Shown: piece by piece, positions 27,066 through 36,766 of the stretch | Numbering within the stretch: position 1 is the stretch's first letter | How the letters are laid out: the number at the start of each line of letters is the position of its first letter | NCBI GenBank assembly: GCA_963740945.1 | Contig: CAVUGE010000009.1 | Coordinates: 1 to 64,000, forward strand | DNA length: 64,000 nucleotides | Direction of reading: 5' to 3' | Source of the DNA: CAVQBP01 sp963740945 | GTDB lineage: Bacteria; Bacteroidota; Ignavibacteria; Ignavibacteriales; Ignavibacteriaceae | Notes under the pieces: generated by a model | What the model was told of the DNA's origin: nothing | The model's input: only the letters and a program-made list of their open reading frames with translations | Database searches by the model: none | Program-made: the position numbers and the translations under genes

Positions 27066-27593
27066 ATGAGGAAAACTATAACCATATTCGGCAGCTCTCA
27101 GCCTAAAGAAGGACAGGAGGAATTTGAAATTGCCTATAAGCTCGGAGCCCTCTTAGCTGAAAATAATTTTAATGTTTGCTCCGGAGGCTTCCAGGGCATT
27201 ATGAATGCAGTGTCAAAAGGAGCCTCAGAGAGGGGTACTGATGCTATTGGAATTACTGTCGATTTATGGAATGCAGTACCAAGCAAATATTTAACCAGGG
27301 AAATTAAATGCACTACTCTTTTTGAAAGAATTTCAAAATTGGTTGAATTGGGTGATGCATATATTGTTCTGCAAGGAGGAACCGGAACCCTGCTGGAATT
27401 AGCTGTTGTCTGGGAAATGATGAATAAAAGAATGCTAAATGCGAAGCCTGTAGCATGTTTTTCTTCTGTTTGGAAAGAAATTGTTAGTGCAATGGATAAA
27501 CAGCTTGAACATGAGAACAGACCGGCAAAGTTTGTCCAAACCTTTGATACAATTGAAGAAATAGTTAATTATGTGAAAAGCCGCATAGGCTGA
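27066..27593 (+). CDS. LOG-family / lysine-decarboxylase-like nucleotide-binding protein
   Basis: A 175-residue Rossmann-like protein with FGSSQPKEGQEEFE, CSGGFQGIMNAVSKGA and QGGTGTLLELAVVWE, corresponding to the LOG signature PGGxGTxxE with Gln in place of the usual Pro. LOG enzymes release cytokinin-type bases from nucleoside monophosphates; many bacterial members are annotated only as putative Rossmann or TIGR00725-type proteins, and some bind nucleotides or molybdenum cofactor. The function here is not known. It may share a transcript with the aldo/keto reductase 67 bp upstream. A small GC hairpin follows it. Confidence 0.82.
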   Translation: MRKTITIFGSSQPKEGQEEFEIAYKLGALLAENNFNVCSGGFQGIMNAVSKGASERGTDAIGITVDLWNAVPSKYLTREIKCTTLFERISKLVELGDAYIVLQGGTGTLLELAVVWEMMNKRMLNAKPVACFSSVWKEIVSAMDKQLEHENRPAKFVQTFDTIEEIVNYVKSRIG

Positions 27594-27610
27594 TATCTGA
27601 TTTATTTCAC

Positions 27611-27674
27611 CCCCTTCGGGGTTTTGGTATTCTGCAATTTTATTTTATCTACAATAATATCACTCCTTCGGAGT
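27611..27674. repeat. two small GC hairpins, CCCC-TTC-GGGG and ACTCC-TTC-GGAGT
   Basis: CCCCTTCGGGG at 27611-27621 is followed by TTTT and may end transcription of the LOG-family gene. ACTCCTTCGGAGT at 27662-27674 has the same loop. Both have the form of short dispersed palindromes, and the second lies 17 bp before the TGACATCTTT element. Confidence 0.45.
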
Positions 27675-27691
27675 TCAGAACAATTTTTGAA

Positions 27692-27782
27692 GATGACATC
27701 TTTATTTTTTAAAAATAGGGCTCTATCTGAACTTACATTTTAATAAAAAATTGAAATAAAATTTCTTTTTAAAGATGTCATC
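27692..27782. repeat. dispersed ~90-bp element with TGACATCTTT terminal inverted repeats, copy B
   Basis: GATGACATCTTT (27692-27703) pairs with AAAGATGTCATC (27771-27782). The interior TATCTGAACTTACATTTTAAT is shared with copy A at 24221-24308 in the same orientation. There is no reading frame. It lies between the LOG-family gene and the end of the GT9 gene. Confidence 0.75.
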
Positions 27783-27864
27783 TTTATTGTTTAATGACTC
27801 CCATTATCTCATAAAATTGCAGATGGAAATTTGTCTTGAAGAGAGGGGCTGGTTGACATAATGG

Positions 27865-28944
27865 TTAATGAATAAACTTATTCACCGCCTGATAAACCAT
27901 TTCAGTATTTAGTTCTTTTATGCACTTAAATTTCACATCATCTCTAAAACATATTAAAGGGCGGGGGGAATAAATAAAGCAAGGTGAACATTCTAATCCG
28001 AGACTAACGATTTTATGCTTTGTATTCCATGGATAAATGTAAGCGGGATTTGTAGGTCCGATAATTGAAACTACATTTAATTTCATAGCTGATGCTGCAT
28101 GCATAAGGCTTGAATCATTTGTTACAAATACCTTGCAGTATTTCATAATTGCAGCACTCTGTGCTAAATTACCCGTATCAACAACATAGGAGGAAGTTCC
28201 CTGCTTATTTGGCAGGTTTGAGTTAATTCCTTTTTCAATTAAATTTTTCAAATCATTTTCATCCGGCCCGCCGAAAATCAATATTTTAGCATTATCTTCA
28301 GTTACTAATTTTCTTCCTAACTCAATAAACTTTTCCGGCTCCCATCTACGCTGTATATGATTCTTTAAAGTGGCTGAACCCGGATGGAACCCTATTAAGA
28401 GGTCTCCCTCTATTATTCTCAGACTGTTCAAATATGATTCCGCATATTGCTTATCCTCTTCATTTAAAGGGAATATCAAATCCGGCTCTTCATCGAATGA
28501 TGCGTTCAGCAGCTTTTCAACCAACATTATATTTGTCTGAACATTATGCCGCGAATCATCTTCCACAACTCTTACATTGTTCAAAAAACCAAAGTTCTGA
28601 GGATTCTTCCTTAAATATTCAACACCGGCTCTTTTCTTTGAGCCTATCAGAAAACTTATGAGATTATATTCTTTCCTGTTTGAAGGATAAACATTAATAG
28701 CTGCATCGTATTTCTTTCTTAGACTCAAAATAAATTTAAGCGATGCAAGAGCGCCTTCTTTTAAAAAGTCGAAGTAGATAACATTACTAATATTTTTATT
28801 TCTCTCGAATATATCTTTAGCCCCTTTCAGCATAACTAAAGCATCAATTTCAGCACCGGGTTCGGTTTCTGCCATAAGTTTTAATGCGGGGGTAAACATT
28901 AAAGAATCACCTATTCCGGACAATGCAATTATTAAAATTTTCAT
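27865..28944 (-). CDS. glycosyltransferase family 9 (heptosyltransferase-like)
   Basis: A 359-residue GT-B transferase resembling ADP-heptose:LPS heptosyltransferases. It opens with MKILIIALSGIGDSLMFTPAL, and has IGFHPGSATLKN and the C-terminal FVTNDSSLMHAASAM then SIIGPTNP, all typical of GT9. A Cys-rich segment, LECSPCFIYSPRPLICF, resembles the loop near the acceptor site in some members. The ATG at 28944 is preferred over an upstream GTG at 28986 because the family motif starts directly there and the GTG falls within the hairpin that ends the DUF2723 gene. It probably acts in lipopolysaccharide core synthesis. The sugar donor is unknown. Confidence 0.88.
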   Translation of the reverse strand: MKILIIALSGIGDSLMFTPALKLMAETEPGAEIDALVMLKGAKDIFERNKNISNVIYFDFLKEGALASLKFILSLRKKYDAAINVYPSNRKEYNLISFLIGSKKRAGVEYLRKNPQNFGFLNNVRVVEDDSRHNVQTNIMLVEKLLNASFDEEPDLIFPLNEEDKQYAESYLNSLRIIEGDLLIGFHPGSATLKNHIQRRWEPEKFIELGRKLVTEDNAKILIFGGPDENDLKNLIEKGINSNLPNKQGTSSYVVDTGNLAQSAAIMKYCKVFVTNDSSLMHAASAMKLNVVSIIGPTNPAYIYPWNTKHKIVSLGLECSPCFIYSPRPLICFRDDVKFKCIKELNTEMVYQAVNKFIH

Positions 28945-28969
28945 TTGAACAAATAGAAGGTTTATAAAA

Positions 28970-28994
28970 AATAAGCGGCTATTCACCGCTTATT
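28970..28994 (-). terminator. intrinsic terminator of the DUF2723 gene
   Basis: AATAAGCGG and CCGCTTATT form a 9-bp stem with a 7-base loop, followed on the minus strand by a T-rich run (TTTTTATAAA). It is about 29 bp after the stop codon of the DUF2723 gene. Confidence 0.7.
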
Positions 28995-29022
28995 AAATTA
29001 AGTTTATAATATAATCTCTGAT

Positions 29023-32010
29023 TTATTTCTTTTGTGTCCGAACACTATCTCTAGTAGCAGGTAAATTACCTGCTAATTTAGTATACTTCTCAATATTAGC
29101 TTTTATATTAGGGTCATTCGGGTAATATGTTTGAATACGTTTCCAGATATCTGCTAATTTGCCGTATTCATGTTCCTTTTCATATAAATCCAGTAAAATT
29201 CTGTAAGGGCTGTAATATGAAGTAAAATTAGTAGGATTTTCTTCCATGTCATTTAAGGCATCCGCTTCCACATCCGAATATATTTTTTCTGCTTTTTCAG
29301 TTTCTCCGAGAGAGTAGTACATATTGCCGACATTAAACAATAGCTGGTAATCCATACCAATAACATTTCTCGGCATTTTTTTCTCCATCTTATCCAGTGT
29401 ATTTAAAGCAAGCTGTTTTTCATTATGGTTTAAATAATAATAGGCTAATGCAATAAAAACATTCCGATAGCTTGAAGTCATCCGCACATGATTATCATCA
29501 AAAAATATATTAGGATTATTCAACCCGCGAAACTTAAATCCCGGTTTGTAATCTTTACTATATCCCGGATTTTCTTCCAATTGTTTTTTCACAATAACCG
29601 GATTTATAAAATCAAAATTTCCGTTCCCTTTCTCAGGTACCAGCCTCATAGCAAGTCCTTCTGCTTTGAGATAATTATCCAGTCCGATTTTACCATCCTG
29701 TGATACAGTTGCTGCAAAATAAATCGGTCTTTGCCATGCATTTGCTTCAACTATTTCTTTAACCATGATGTCCTGCACTCTAATCCCGCTAACATTACCA
29801 AAATTTAAGGTAGGTTTCATACTCCATGTAATATTCCCGGATTTCATAATACCCGAATCCGTAATTTCATATTTTTGAAAAATATCTTTTAATGATTCAT
29901 CTCCTTCCGGTTTAGGTGCTGCAATAGTAACATTTTGGGTATTAAACCGGATAGGCTGAATCTGGTTTATCTCAGCATCGGACATCCGGATATTTACTTT
30001 TCCAACATGATACGGGTCATCGTTTTTTAGCTGTTCTATATACCAGTGAGTATTAAGGAGACTAAGATTAGCTATTTTAACGTCCCTCCTAACGCCTTCA
30101 ACATCCTGCATATACCAGAGAGGGAAGGTATCATTATCTCCGTTAGTAAATAAAACAGCATTTGGAGCACAGCTTTGTAAAAGATTATAAGAGTAATCCC
30201 AGGGCACCCAGTTTTTTGACCGGTCATGAGTAAAGTAATTGGTTTTTAACATATTTACCGGAACAAAAACAACTCCCAGCGCCAATACACCGAATACTGC
30301 TGCATTACGGAATGTTGAATCATTCAGTTTATCGGAAACAAGCATTGCCAATTCTTTCACTGCAATAGCAATCCATATTGAAAAGACAAAAAATGCCCCG
30401 ACGTAAAAATAATCTCTCTCCCTTGGCTGCGGGTCCTGCTGGTTTTGATAAAATGCAGTTAGGTAGCCCATTAGTATAAATGTAATCATAAAAACAGACG
30501 CCATCTTCCAATCCTTACGGAAGTGGAAATAAATCCCGATTAAGCCAAGGAGGAAAGGAATACCATAAAGTGAATCCCTTACTTCTCCGCCAAAATGTAT
30601 CCCTAAAATTTTACCAAGAGAATTTCCTATTTTATTAAAAGGAGCAATATCAACTCCCGCATCCTGAGCCCAGCTTTCTCTACCGGCATAATTCCACATC
30701 CAGTACCTGGTCATCATGTGATTCATCTGGTATTTCCAGAAGAAATCAAGGTCGCTGGAAAAGTTTGTAAAAGTTATTTGATGCATTCCGTCGGAAGAAA
30801 ATCTTCTTTTGAACGTCGGGAAATCGCCATACTGCTCTCTATTTAAATATGTAACTAATTCGTTGAAAGTATCGGGCTGGTTTTCATTCATGGGGGGATT
30901 ATCATTAGATCGAATAATGACCATCGAAAATGTAGTAAAGCCTACCAGAATAAAAATTAAAGACATGAATATTAAATGAAGCGTGGGTTTCTTCTCCTTC
31001 GTTGAATAATATACTACATAACCGAGTACTCCTAACAAGACAAAGAATAAGAATCCGCCTAAGAAATCGTTATTACTTGCTATATCTGCCAGAAAACCGG
31101 GAAGTATTTTTACCACTCCCGGATAGACTGCAAATAATGCTGCCCCGCCGATTATTAAAGGTAAATAAAAAGAGTTCCTGTTAAATATTTTCCTCCAGAA
31201 TACTCCCATAATAACTACACTTATACCCAGCATTATCATTTTGAATTTGGTATCATAGTCCAGGTATTCTTGAGAAGAAGGAGGATTAGATGATGTTTGG
31301 GAAGACCACATAGCGAATGCTACAGCAAGTATTATCCCCACATGGGCAAGAAAAATATAGCCCGTTTTTTTTGTCTCTTCTTCATTTACAACATATTTCC
31401 TGAAAAGTATTATCATAACCACCGGGACAATTGCCAGTACACTCATTAGATGGACCCCAGTTGCAATACCAATAATATAAGCGATCATTAAGAGATATTT
31501 CTCATTATCTTTCTGATCGGCACGTTCATGCCATTGCATCATAAGCCAGGCTATAAAAGCAAATAAAAATGTGCTCATTGCATAAACTTCTGCTTCCACC
31601 CCATTGAACCAGAATGTATCGCTGAATGAAAATGATAAGGCTCCGATAGCTGCGGCAGTAAAGGTACTTATTGACTCCCATATATTTCCCGGCTTCTTCC
31701 CTCTGTAATTTTCAATAAGCTTTACAGCTATTAAATAAAGAAACAGTATGGCTAAAGCACTGGACAATACCGAAATTATATTAACTCTCAATCCTATATT
31801 TCCGGCAATAGGTAATAATGAAAATATTCTATCAAGAATAGAAATAAACGGCGCTCCCGGAGGATGCGGAACCTGCAGATAAAAACCTGCTGCTATAAAT
31901 TCCCCGCAATCCCAGAAAGAAACGGACGGCTGTACTGTTGAAAAAAGAACAATTACTGATATCAGAAAAACTGCAGCAGCAAATATTCTATTTAATAGCT
32001 TATAATTCAT
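29023..32010 (-). CDS. DUF2723-family membrane protein with C-terminal TPR-like region
   Basis: A 995-residue polytopic membrane protein. The N-terminal third has the DUF2723 hallmark FWDCGEFIAAGFYLQVPHPPGAPF-type region (SFWDCGEF, then PHPPGAPF), with about a dozen membrane segments through residue 600. The hydrophilic C-terminal third includes NYFTHDRSKNWVPWDYSYN and FTNGDNDTFPLWY, ending in helical repeats resembling TPRs (around EKQLALNTLDKMEKK and EKAEKIYSDVEAD). The fold resembles GT-C glycosyltransferases such as protein O-mannosyltransferase; the Asp/Glu after the first helix may be catalytic. It is common in Bacteroidota. It has its own terminator. Substrate unknown. Confidence 0.88.
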   Translation of the reverse strand: MNYKLLNRIFAAAVFLISVIVLFSTVQPSVSFWDCGEFIAAGFYLQVPHPPGAPFISILDRIFSLLPIAGNIGLRVNIISVLSSALAILFLYLIAVKLIENYRGKKPGNIWESISTFTAAAIGALSFSFSDTFWFNGVEAEVYAMSTFLFAFIAWLMMQWHERADQKDNEKYLLMIAYIIGIATGVHLMSVLAIVPVVMIILFRKYVVNEEETKKTGYIFLAHVGIILAVAFAMWSSQTSSNPPSSQEYLDYDTKFKMIMLGISVVIMGVFWRKIFNRNSFYLPLIIGGAALFAVYPGVVKILPGFLADIASNNDFLGGFLFFVLLGVLGYVVYYSTKEKKPTLHLIFMSLIFILVGFTTFSMVIIRSNDNPPMNENQPDTFNELVTYLNREQYGDFPTFKRRFSSDGMHQITFTNFSSDLDFFWKYQMNHMMTRYWMWNYAGRESWAQDAGVDIAPFNKIGNSLGKILGIHFGGEVRDSLYGIPFLLGLIGIYFHFRKDWKMASVFMITFILMGYLTAFYQNQQDPQPRERDYFYVGAFFVFSIWIAIAVKELAMLVSDKLNDSTFRNAAVFGVLALGVVFVPVNMLKTNYFTHDRSKNWVPWDYSYNLLQSCAPNAVLFTNGDNDTFPLWYMQDVEGVRRDVKIANLSLLNTHWYIEQLKNDDPYHVGKVNIRMSDAEINQIQPIRFNTQNVTIAAPKPEGDESLKDIFQKYEITDSGIMKSGNITWSMKPTLNFGNVSGIRVQDIMVKEIVEANAWQRPIYFAATVSQDGKIGLDNYLKAEGLAMRLVPEKGNGNFDFINPVIVKKQLEENPGYSKDYKPGFKFRGLNNPNIFFDDNHVRMTSSYRNVFIALAYYYLNHNEKQLALNTLDKMEKKMPRNVIGMDYQLLFNVGNMYYSLGETEKAEKIYSDVEADALNDMEENPTNFTSYYSPYRILLDLYEKEHEYGKLADIWKRIQTYYPNDPNIKANIEKYTKLAGNLPATRDSVRTQKK

Positions 32011-32117
32011 TAAATTTACCTCAGAAATAAAAAAAGAGTGAACAAAATAATTATCATAATAGTAAACAATGTAAATTGATAATATATCCCCGCAGCCCCT
32101 GCATTAAATTTTCCCTT

Positions 32118-32342
32118 TTATTCTTCCTTCTTTTTAAAGAATGAATCATACTTGGACTTATCAACAGGGACATTATATTTATCATATAATTCTTTTAATC
32201 GGTTTAAGGACAGTGAATCAAAATCTTCATCGTCTTTCTGCATCTTTGATAACATCTTATATTCTTCGGCATCTTTATGACTAAATTTACTTTCGTATTT
32301 TTTCAAAGTATCAAGATATTTTTGTTGTTCACGGAACGACAT
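32118..32342 (-). CDS. small charged protein, unknown function
   Basis: A 74-residue soluble protein rich in Lys, Asp and Glu (MSFREQQKYLDTL at the start, YDSFFKKKEE at the end), likely all-helical. The ATG at 32342 is chosen because GGAGG stands five bases before it; the longer frame starting at 32354 would place that site inside the gene. No known family is recognised. It lies about 107 bp upstream of the DUF2723 gene on the same strand and may be cotranscribed. Confidence 0.65.
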   Translation of the reverse strand: MSFREQQKYLDTLKKYESKFSHKDAEEYKMLSKMQKDDEDFDSLSLNRLKELYDKYNVPVDKSKYDSFFKKKEE

Positions 32343-32550
32343 ATAGCCTCCCATTGATTAACTTTTTTCGTAAAGATTTTAATCTTTTTAAAAATTTTCA
32401 TTGCCTAATTTAATAAAGAAAAAACCCAAAGTGTAGTCTTAAACGCTCAAAATGGAGCTTGCATTTGCCTCAAAACCGCAAAGATTCTAAGAATCACGAA
32501 GAATTTTTTTTGAGGGGTCTACTATAGAGCCTGTGTGAATATCATTAAGG

Positions 32551-32671
32551 GGGTGTCCAAAAAGTAATTCTCAAATTAAAAATCAGTGAAAATCTGTTAA
32601 ACCTGTACCGCTTGCAAGATCTGCGTCATTAGTGTTCTATTTTTAATAAAATAATTACTTTTTGGACGCCC
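32551..32671. repeat. MITE-like element, copy 2 (19-bp TIR, 18 matches)
   Basis: GGGTGTCCAAAAAGTAATT (32551-32569) pairs with the inverse at 32653-32671, with one mismatch. The 83-bp interior differs from copies 1 and 4 and has no reading frame. This copy has the longest and best-preserved terminal repeats of the family. It lies in the gene-free stretch 32343-32917, the rest of which holds the 11-bp tandem repeat and nothing else recognised. Confidence 0.8.
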
Positions 32672-32753
32672 ACTCCTAAAGGTTTTTCTATATTTTCACG
32701 CAGCTTCTACAATGTTCCGCAGGAACGAAATTTAAGAAATATTGTTTCTCCGT

Positions 32754-32819
32754 GATAACTCCAAGGTAACTCCAAGGTAACTCCCAGGTAACTCCCAGGT
32801 AACTCCAAGATAACTCAAT
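32754..32819 (+). repeat. six tandem copies of an 11-bp unit (GGTAACTCCAA)
   Basis: Units run GATAACTCCAA, GGTAACTCCAA, GGTAACTCCCA, GGTAACTCCCA, GGTAACTCCAA, GATAACTCAAT without gaps. The unit is close to one helical turn. It lies about 100 bp upstream of the GT2 gene. Confidence 0.9.
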
Positions 32820-32917
32820 AAAAACTACTTTGTAAGAATTTCCAATTCCTTAAGTTCAAAAAAATTCTTAGATTAAAGTTACCAGAAAATTATTTTTTAT
32901 TAAATCTTCGGATATCA

Positions 32918-33625
32918 GTGTTAGATAATAATTACCAATATAAAGTTTCAGTAATTTTGACGGTTTATAATAGAGAGCTTTTTTTACCCCGATGTATAGA
33001 ATCTCTATTAAAACAAAGCTTTTCCTGCTGGGAATTAATAGCAATTGATGATGGGAGTACCGATTATTCTCTGGATGTTTTAAGAGATTATGAAGAGAGA
33101 TACCCGAATATTAAGGTTCTGCATCAGGAAAATCAGAAAATCGCTCAAAGCAGGAACAGGGGAATCTTTCTCTCTTCAGCAAGATATATTACTTTTCTGG
33201 ATAGCGATGATGAATATGAAGAAACCCATTTGCAAAAGAGGGTTAAATTTATGGAAACATATCCTTCTGCCGACTTGTTATTTGGAGGAGTCAAAATTAT
33301 AGGGAATGAATTCGTCAGAGATAAAGACAATCCCCAAAATTTTATCCATCTTTCAAACTGTTTTATTGGCGGAACATTTTTCGGGAAAAGAAAAGTTTTT
33401 TTAGAATTAGAAGGATTTAGGGATCTTGAATACAGTGAAGATTCCGATTTACTTATCAGAGCCAAAAACATATTTAATGTTCAAAAAGTCGATTTTCCTA
33501 CATATATCTACCATAGAGAACTAACCGACAGCTTAACAAACAGTTATTACCCTGAAACAATAGACAAGAAACCGATGAAACAACAAACAACCTACAACCA
33601 ACTACAAACAACCAATAATGTATAA
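32918..33625 (+). CDS. glycosyltransferase family 2
   Basis: A 235-residue GT-A transferase. It has VSVILTVYNRELFLPRCIES, AIDDGSTDYS (nucleotide-sugar Asp), SRNRGI and the DXD-equivalent FLDSDDEY, and a downstream EDSDLLIRA block for acceptor or catalytic-base binding. It would add a sugar to a lipid-linked or surface glycan. It starts with GTG. The C-terminal 20 residues are Gln/Thr/Asn-rich (QQTTYNQLQTTNN), unlike the domain, and the stop overlaps the start of the next gene by 8 bp. It is just outside the main capsule locus. Confidence 0.88.
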   Translation: MLDNNYQYKVSVILTVYNRELFLPRCIESLLKQSFSCWELIAIDDGSTDYSLDVLRDYEERYPNIKVLHQENQKIAQSRNRGIFLSSARYITFLDSDDEYEETHLQKRVKFMETYPSADLLFGGVKIIGNEFVRDKDNPQNFIHLSNCFIGGTFFGKRKVFLELEGFRDLEYSEDSDLLIRAKNIFNVQKVDFPTYIYHRELTDSLTNSYYPETIDKKPMKQQTTYNQLQTTNNV

Positions 33626-34964
33626 AAAATATCTTTTCCTCATTTTCTTATCATTCTCACTCTTTTCATCCTGTTCTAAAAAAGAAAAAACCGAACCGGT
33701 AATTTTCAAACAACTAGATTTAAAAATGGATAAAATAGCCGAAAGTTATGTTAAGCTGGTTCTGAATGCCGGTTTACATGATCCCGATTTTGTTGATGCT
33801 TTCTACGGTCCTAAAGAATGGAAGCCGCTGGAAAATAAATCTGTTAAAGGAGATTCTGCCGTAATTCAAAATCTATATGATGAAACGGGGAGGCTGCTGG
33901 ATAGTCTTGAAAGCTTAAGGAATGAAAAAGCAACTGATATACAGCTATTAAGATATAAATACCTCTACAAACAGCTACTTGCCGTAAAAACTAAACTTTT
34001 TATGATTGCCGGGGGAAAATTGTCCTTTGATGAAGAAACTAAAGCGCTTTATGATGCCGAAGCTCCTCATTTTGATAATGAACATTTCCAGAAGATACTT
34101 GATCAGCTCGATAAGGTTCTTCCCGGTAAGGGCAAGGATATACAAAAAAGACTCGAAGATTTTAGGAAACAATTCATAATCCCGAAAGATAAATTATCTG
34201 CTGTTTTTAATGCAGCAATTAAAGAAGCCAGAAGAAGGACACTCAAGCATATAGATCTTCCGAAAAATGAAAATTTTAAGGTTGAATATGTAACGAATAA
34301 GCCGTGGGGAGGCTATAATTGGTATAAGGGAAACAGCTTTAGTATTATCCAGGTTAATACCGATTTACCTATTTATATTGACCGTGCAATTGATATTGCA
34401 TGTCATGAAGGTTATCCCGGTCATCATGTTTATAATACCCTGATTGAAAATCATTTATATAAAGGATTAGGATGGGTAGAATTTTGTGTCTATGCGCTAT
34501 TTAGCCCCCAATCTTTAATTGCCGAAGGTTCTGCCAATTACGGAATTGATGTTGCCTTTCCTGGAAGATCAAGAATGGTATTCGAAAAAAGGATCCTTTT
34601 CCCGCTTGCAGGCTTAAACCCTTCGGAAGCGGATAAATATTATGAAGTTCTGCAACTTACAAAACAGCTCGATTACGCTGATAATGAAGCTGCAAGGAAT
34701 TATCTTGATGGCAAATGGACAAAAAAAGAGACCGAAAGCTGGCTTACTAAATATGCTTTAAGAACTCCTGCAAACGCCGATAAAACAATAAGCTTTATTG
34801 AAAAATACAGGAGCTATGTAATTAACTATAATTTAGGTAAAGATATTGTAGCTGATTATATCGAAAGGGTAGGAGGTATACCTGAAAATCCCGAATTAAG
34901 ATGGAAGGTTTTCAAATATATCCTAACAACACCTCAGACAGCATCGAACTTGCAGAAAAGGTAA
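33618..34964 (+). CDS. DUF885-family lipoprotein, putative zinc metallopeptidase
   Basis: A 448-residue protein with a lipoprotein signal (LIFLSFSLFSSC, lipid-modified Cys near residue 19). The central motif CHEGYPGHHVYN carries His263, Glu264 and the pair His269/His270, matching the HExGxxxHH-type site of DUF885 proteins that resemble gluzincin metallopeptidases. The usual DUF885 N-terminal alpha-helical region precedes it and an alpha-helical C-terminal domain follows (for example LDYADNEAARNYLDG). The substrate is unknown; its location should be the periplasmic face of a membrane. It overlaps the GT2 gene by 8 bp, so the two are likely cotranscribed. Confidence 0.84.
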   Translation: MYKKYLFLIFLSFSLFSSCSKKEKTEPVIFKQLDLKMDKIAESYVKLVLNAGLHDPDFVDAFYGPKEWKPLENKSVKGDSAVIQNLYDETGRLLDSLESLRNEKATDIQLLRYKYLYKQLLAVKTKLFMIAGGKLSFDEETKALYDAEAPHFDNEHFQKILDQLDKVLPGKGKDIQKRLEDFRKQFIIPKDKLSAVFNAAIKEARRRTLKHIDLPKNENFKVEYVTNKPWGGYNWYKGNSFSIIQVNTDLPIYIDRAIDIACHEGYPGHHVYNTLIENHLYKGLGWVEFCVYALFSPQSLIAEGSANYGIDVAFPGRSRMVFEKRILFPLAGLNPSEADKYYEVLQLTKQLDYADNEAARNYLDGKWTKKETESWLTKYALRTPANADKTISFIEKYRSYVINYNLGKDIVADYIERVGGIPENPELRWKVFKYILTTPQTASNLQKR

Positions 34965-35082
34965 AACAAATCATTTGAAAATAATAGATAAAGGGAGAAT
35001 AAATTATTCTGCAATATATTTCTTCCGTTTGAAGTTCAAATGCAAATTATAGGACATTTTCCTCATACATTTTAATTTATAA

Positions 35083-36757
35083 ATGAAATTAACCTTAACA
35101 TTTCTTTTCATATCTGTTTGTATTATCTCTGCCGGAGCTCAGATCGTATATGAACCATTGGATAACGATGTTTATTCATTTTTAGACCGACTAAGTAATA
35201 AGGGCATAATAGAGTTTAGCGACCTTGTCAAGCCGGTATCAAGAAAATATATTGCTATAAATATAATGGAAGCCGAAAGTAAAATTCAGATGCTTAATGA
35301 CCTGGAAAAGGAAGAGCTTGAATTTTACAAAAAAGATTATTTCTTAGAAATAGAGGGATTCGATAAAAAGAATCTTAATAAGAAATATCTTAGTTTTTTC
35401 GGTAAAGACTCTCTTGGCAGATACCGGTTGTTTTCTTATAGTGACAAAATCTTTAAACTTAATGTCAGCCCGATAATTGGATATCAGGTTGATTTTCAGG
35501 GAAGGAACAAGAATCTACATTCGTGGATGGGTGCATATGCCTATGGATATTTTTCTAAGAATATCGGGATAAGTATGGATTTCAGATCGAATAATGAAAG
35601 CGGCCCTAATATAGACATTAAAAAGAATTTTACACCTGAAACTGGGGTAATTCCTGCTGTATATTACACTCCAGGCCCAGAGATTGATTACAGCGAAGTA
35701 AAATCTACCGTATCATTTGATTGGAATTGGGGGAATGCTGTTTTTGCAAAAGATTTTATTGAATATGGTTATGCAAAAAGCGGTAATCTTGTGTTATCAA
35801 ATAAGGCACCTTCCTTTCCATTTATTAAACTTGAATTAAATCCCGTTGATTGGTTTAAATTTTATTATTTCCATGCTTTCCTTTCTTCAAATGTAATTGA
35901 TTCTGCAAAACTTGAACAATACAAAAGAGACATTTATATAAATAAATATTTTGCGTGGCATTCAATTGTAATTACACCTTTAAAAGGTCTGGATATTTCT
36001 GTCGGTGAATCGGTTGTTTATAGTGATAAACTTGAACTTGTATATTTTATGCCCTTTTTGTTTTATTATTATGCAGATGATTTTTTAAGTAATAGGCATG
36101 ACAAACCCGGTGATGCTAATTCACAGATCTTTTTCTCTGTCAGTTCAAAAAACCATCTGAAAAATACACACCTATATGGTACTCTTTTTATTGACGAATT
36201 AACCCTCAATGGATTAAATGGAACTCTCTTTGTTGATGGTCAAACAGTCATAAATTCTCTTAGTGATAAGAACATAAGAACACAATTAGGGTATACTCTG
36301 GGATTATCTTCCGTAGATATTACCTTTGGATAATTTTTCTTTTACTGCTGAATACACAAAGATAAATCCATTTGTCTACGGACATCATGATCCTGCACAA
36401 ACTTATACGAGTTCATCTTATTTAATGGGAGACTGGATTGGACAGAATTCCGATCTTATATATCTCGAACTCAACTACAGAATTTTAAGAGGTTTCCAGG
36501 CTACGGCATGGGGAGAATATATTCGTAAAGGTAGTTCCGATTATAGTGGTCAGTATATTAACCCTCAGCCGCCATTCTTATTCGGCTTAAAAAATTATTA
36601 CAAATACATTGGTCTGAATTTAAAATATGAATGGATACATGAATTGAATTTCGAAACAAGATTTAGGATAAACCTGCAATCACATCAGCAAACCGATGGT
36701 TCGTTTCAAAAAAGTCACGTTAATGAATTTTCATTGGCAGTTTATTATGGTCTATAA
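35083..36757 (+). pseudogene. wzi: Wzi-family capsule assembly outer-membrane protein, paralogue 1, one frameshift
   Basis: Two frames form one protein of about 557 residues. After DIT the frame shifts at the run TTTGGATAA near 36325-36331; removing one G gives DITFDNFSFTAEYT, which aligns with DIPIDNLTLTTEYT in paralogue 2. It begins with a signal peptide (TFLFISVCIISAGAQ) and the shared IVYEPLDNDVYSFLDRL opening, then many barrel strands. Wzi-type proteins bind capsule polymer at the outer membrane. The next gene, 37260, is a close paralogue, and a third is at 58982. The damage is a single base, so sequence error or very recent loss are both possible. Confidence 0.82.
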
Positions 36758-36766
36758 TTTTTCTTC

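Noticed and set aside
28945..28986. GTG-initiated longer form of the GT9 gene
   Set aside because: The extension has no conserved residues and starts within the hairpin that ends the preceding gene; ATG at 28944 matches the family start.
32754..32819. Tandem repeats as a CRISPR array
   Set aside because: Units are 11 bp, contiguous and without spacers; no cas genes are present.
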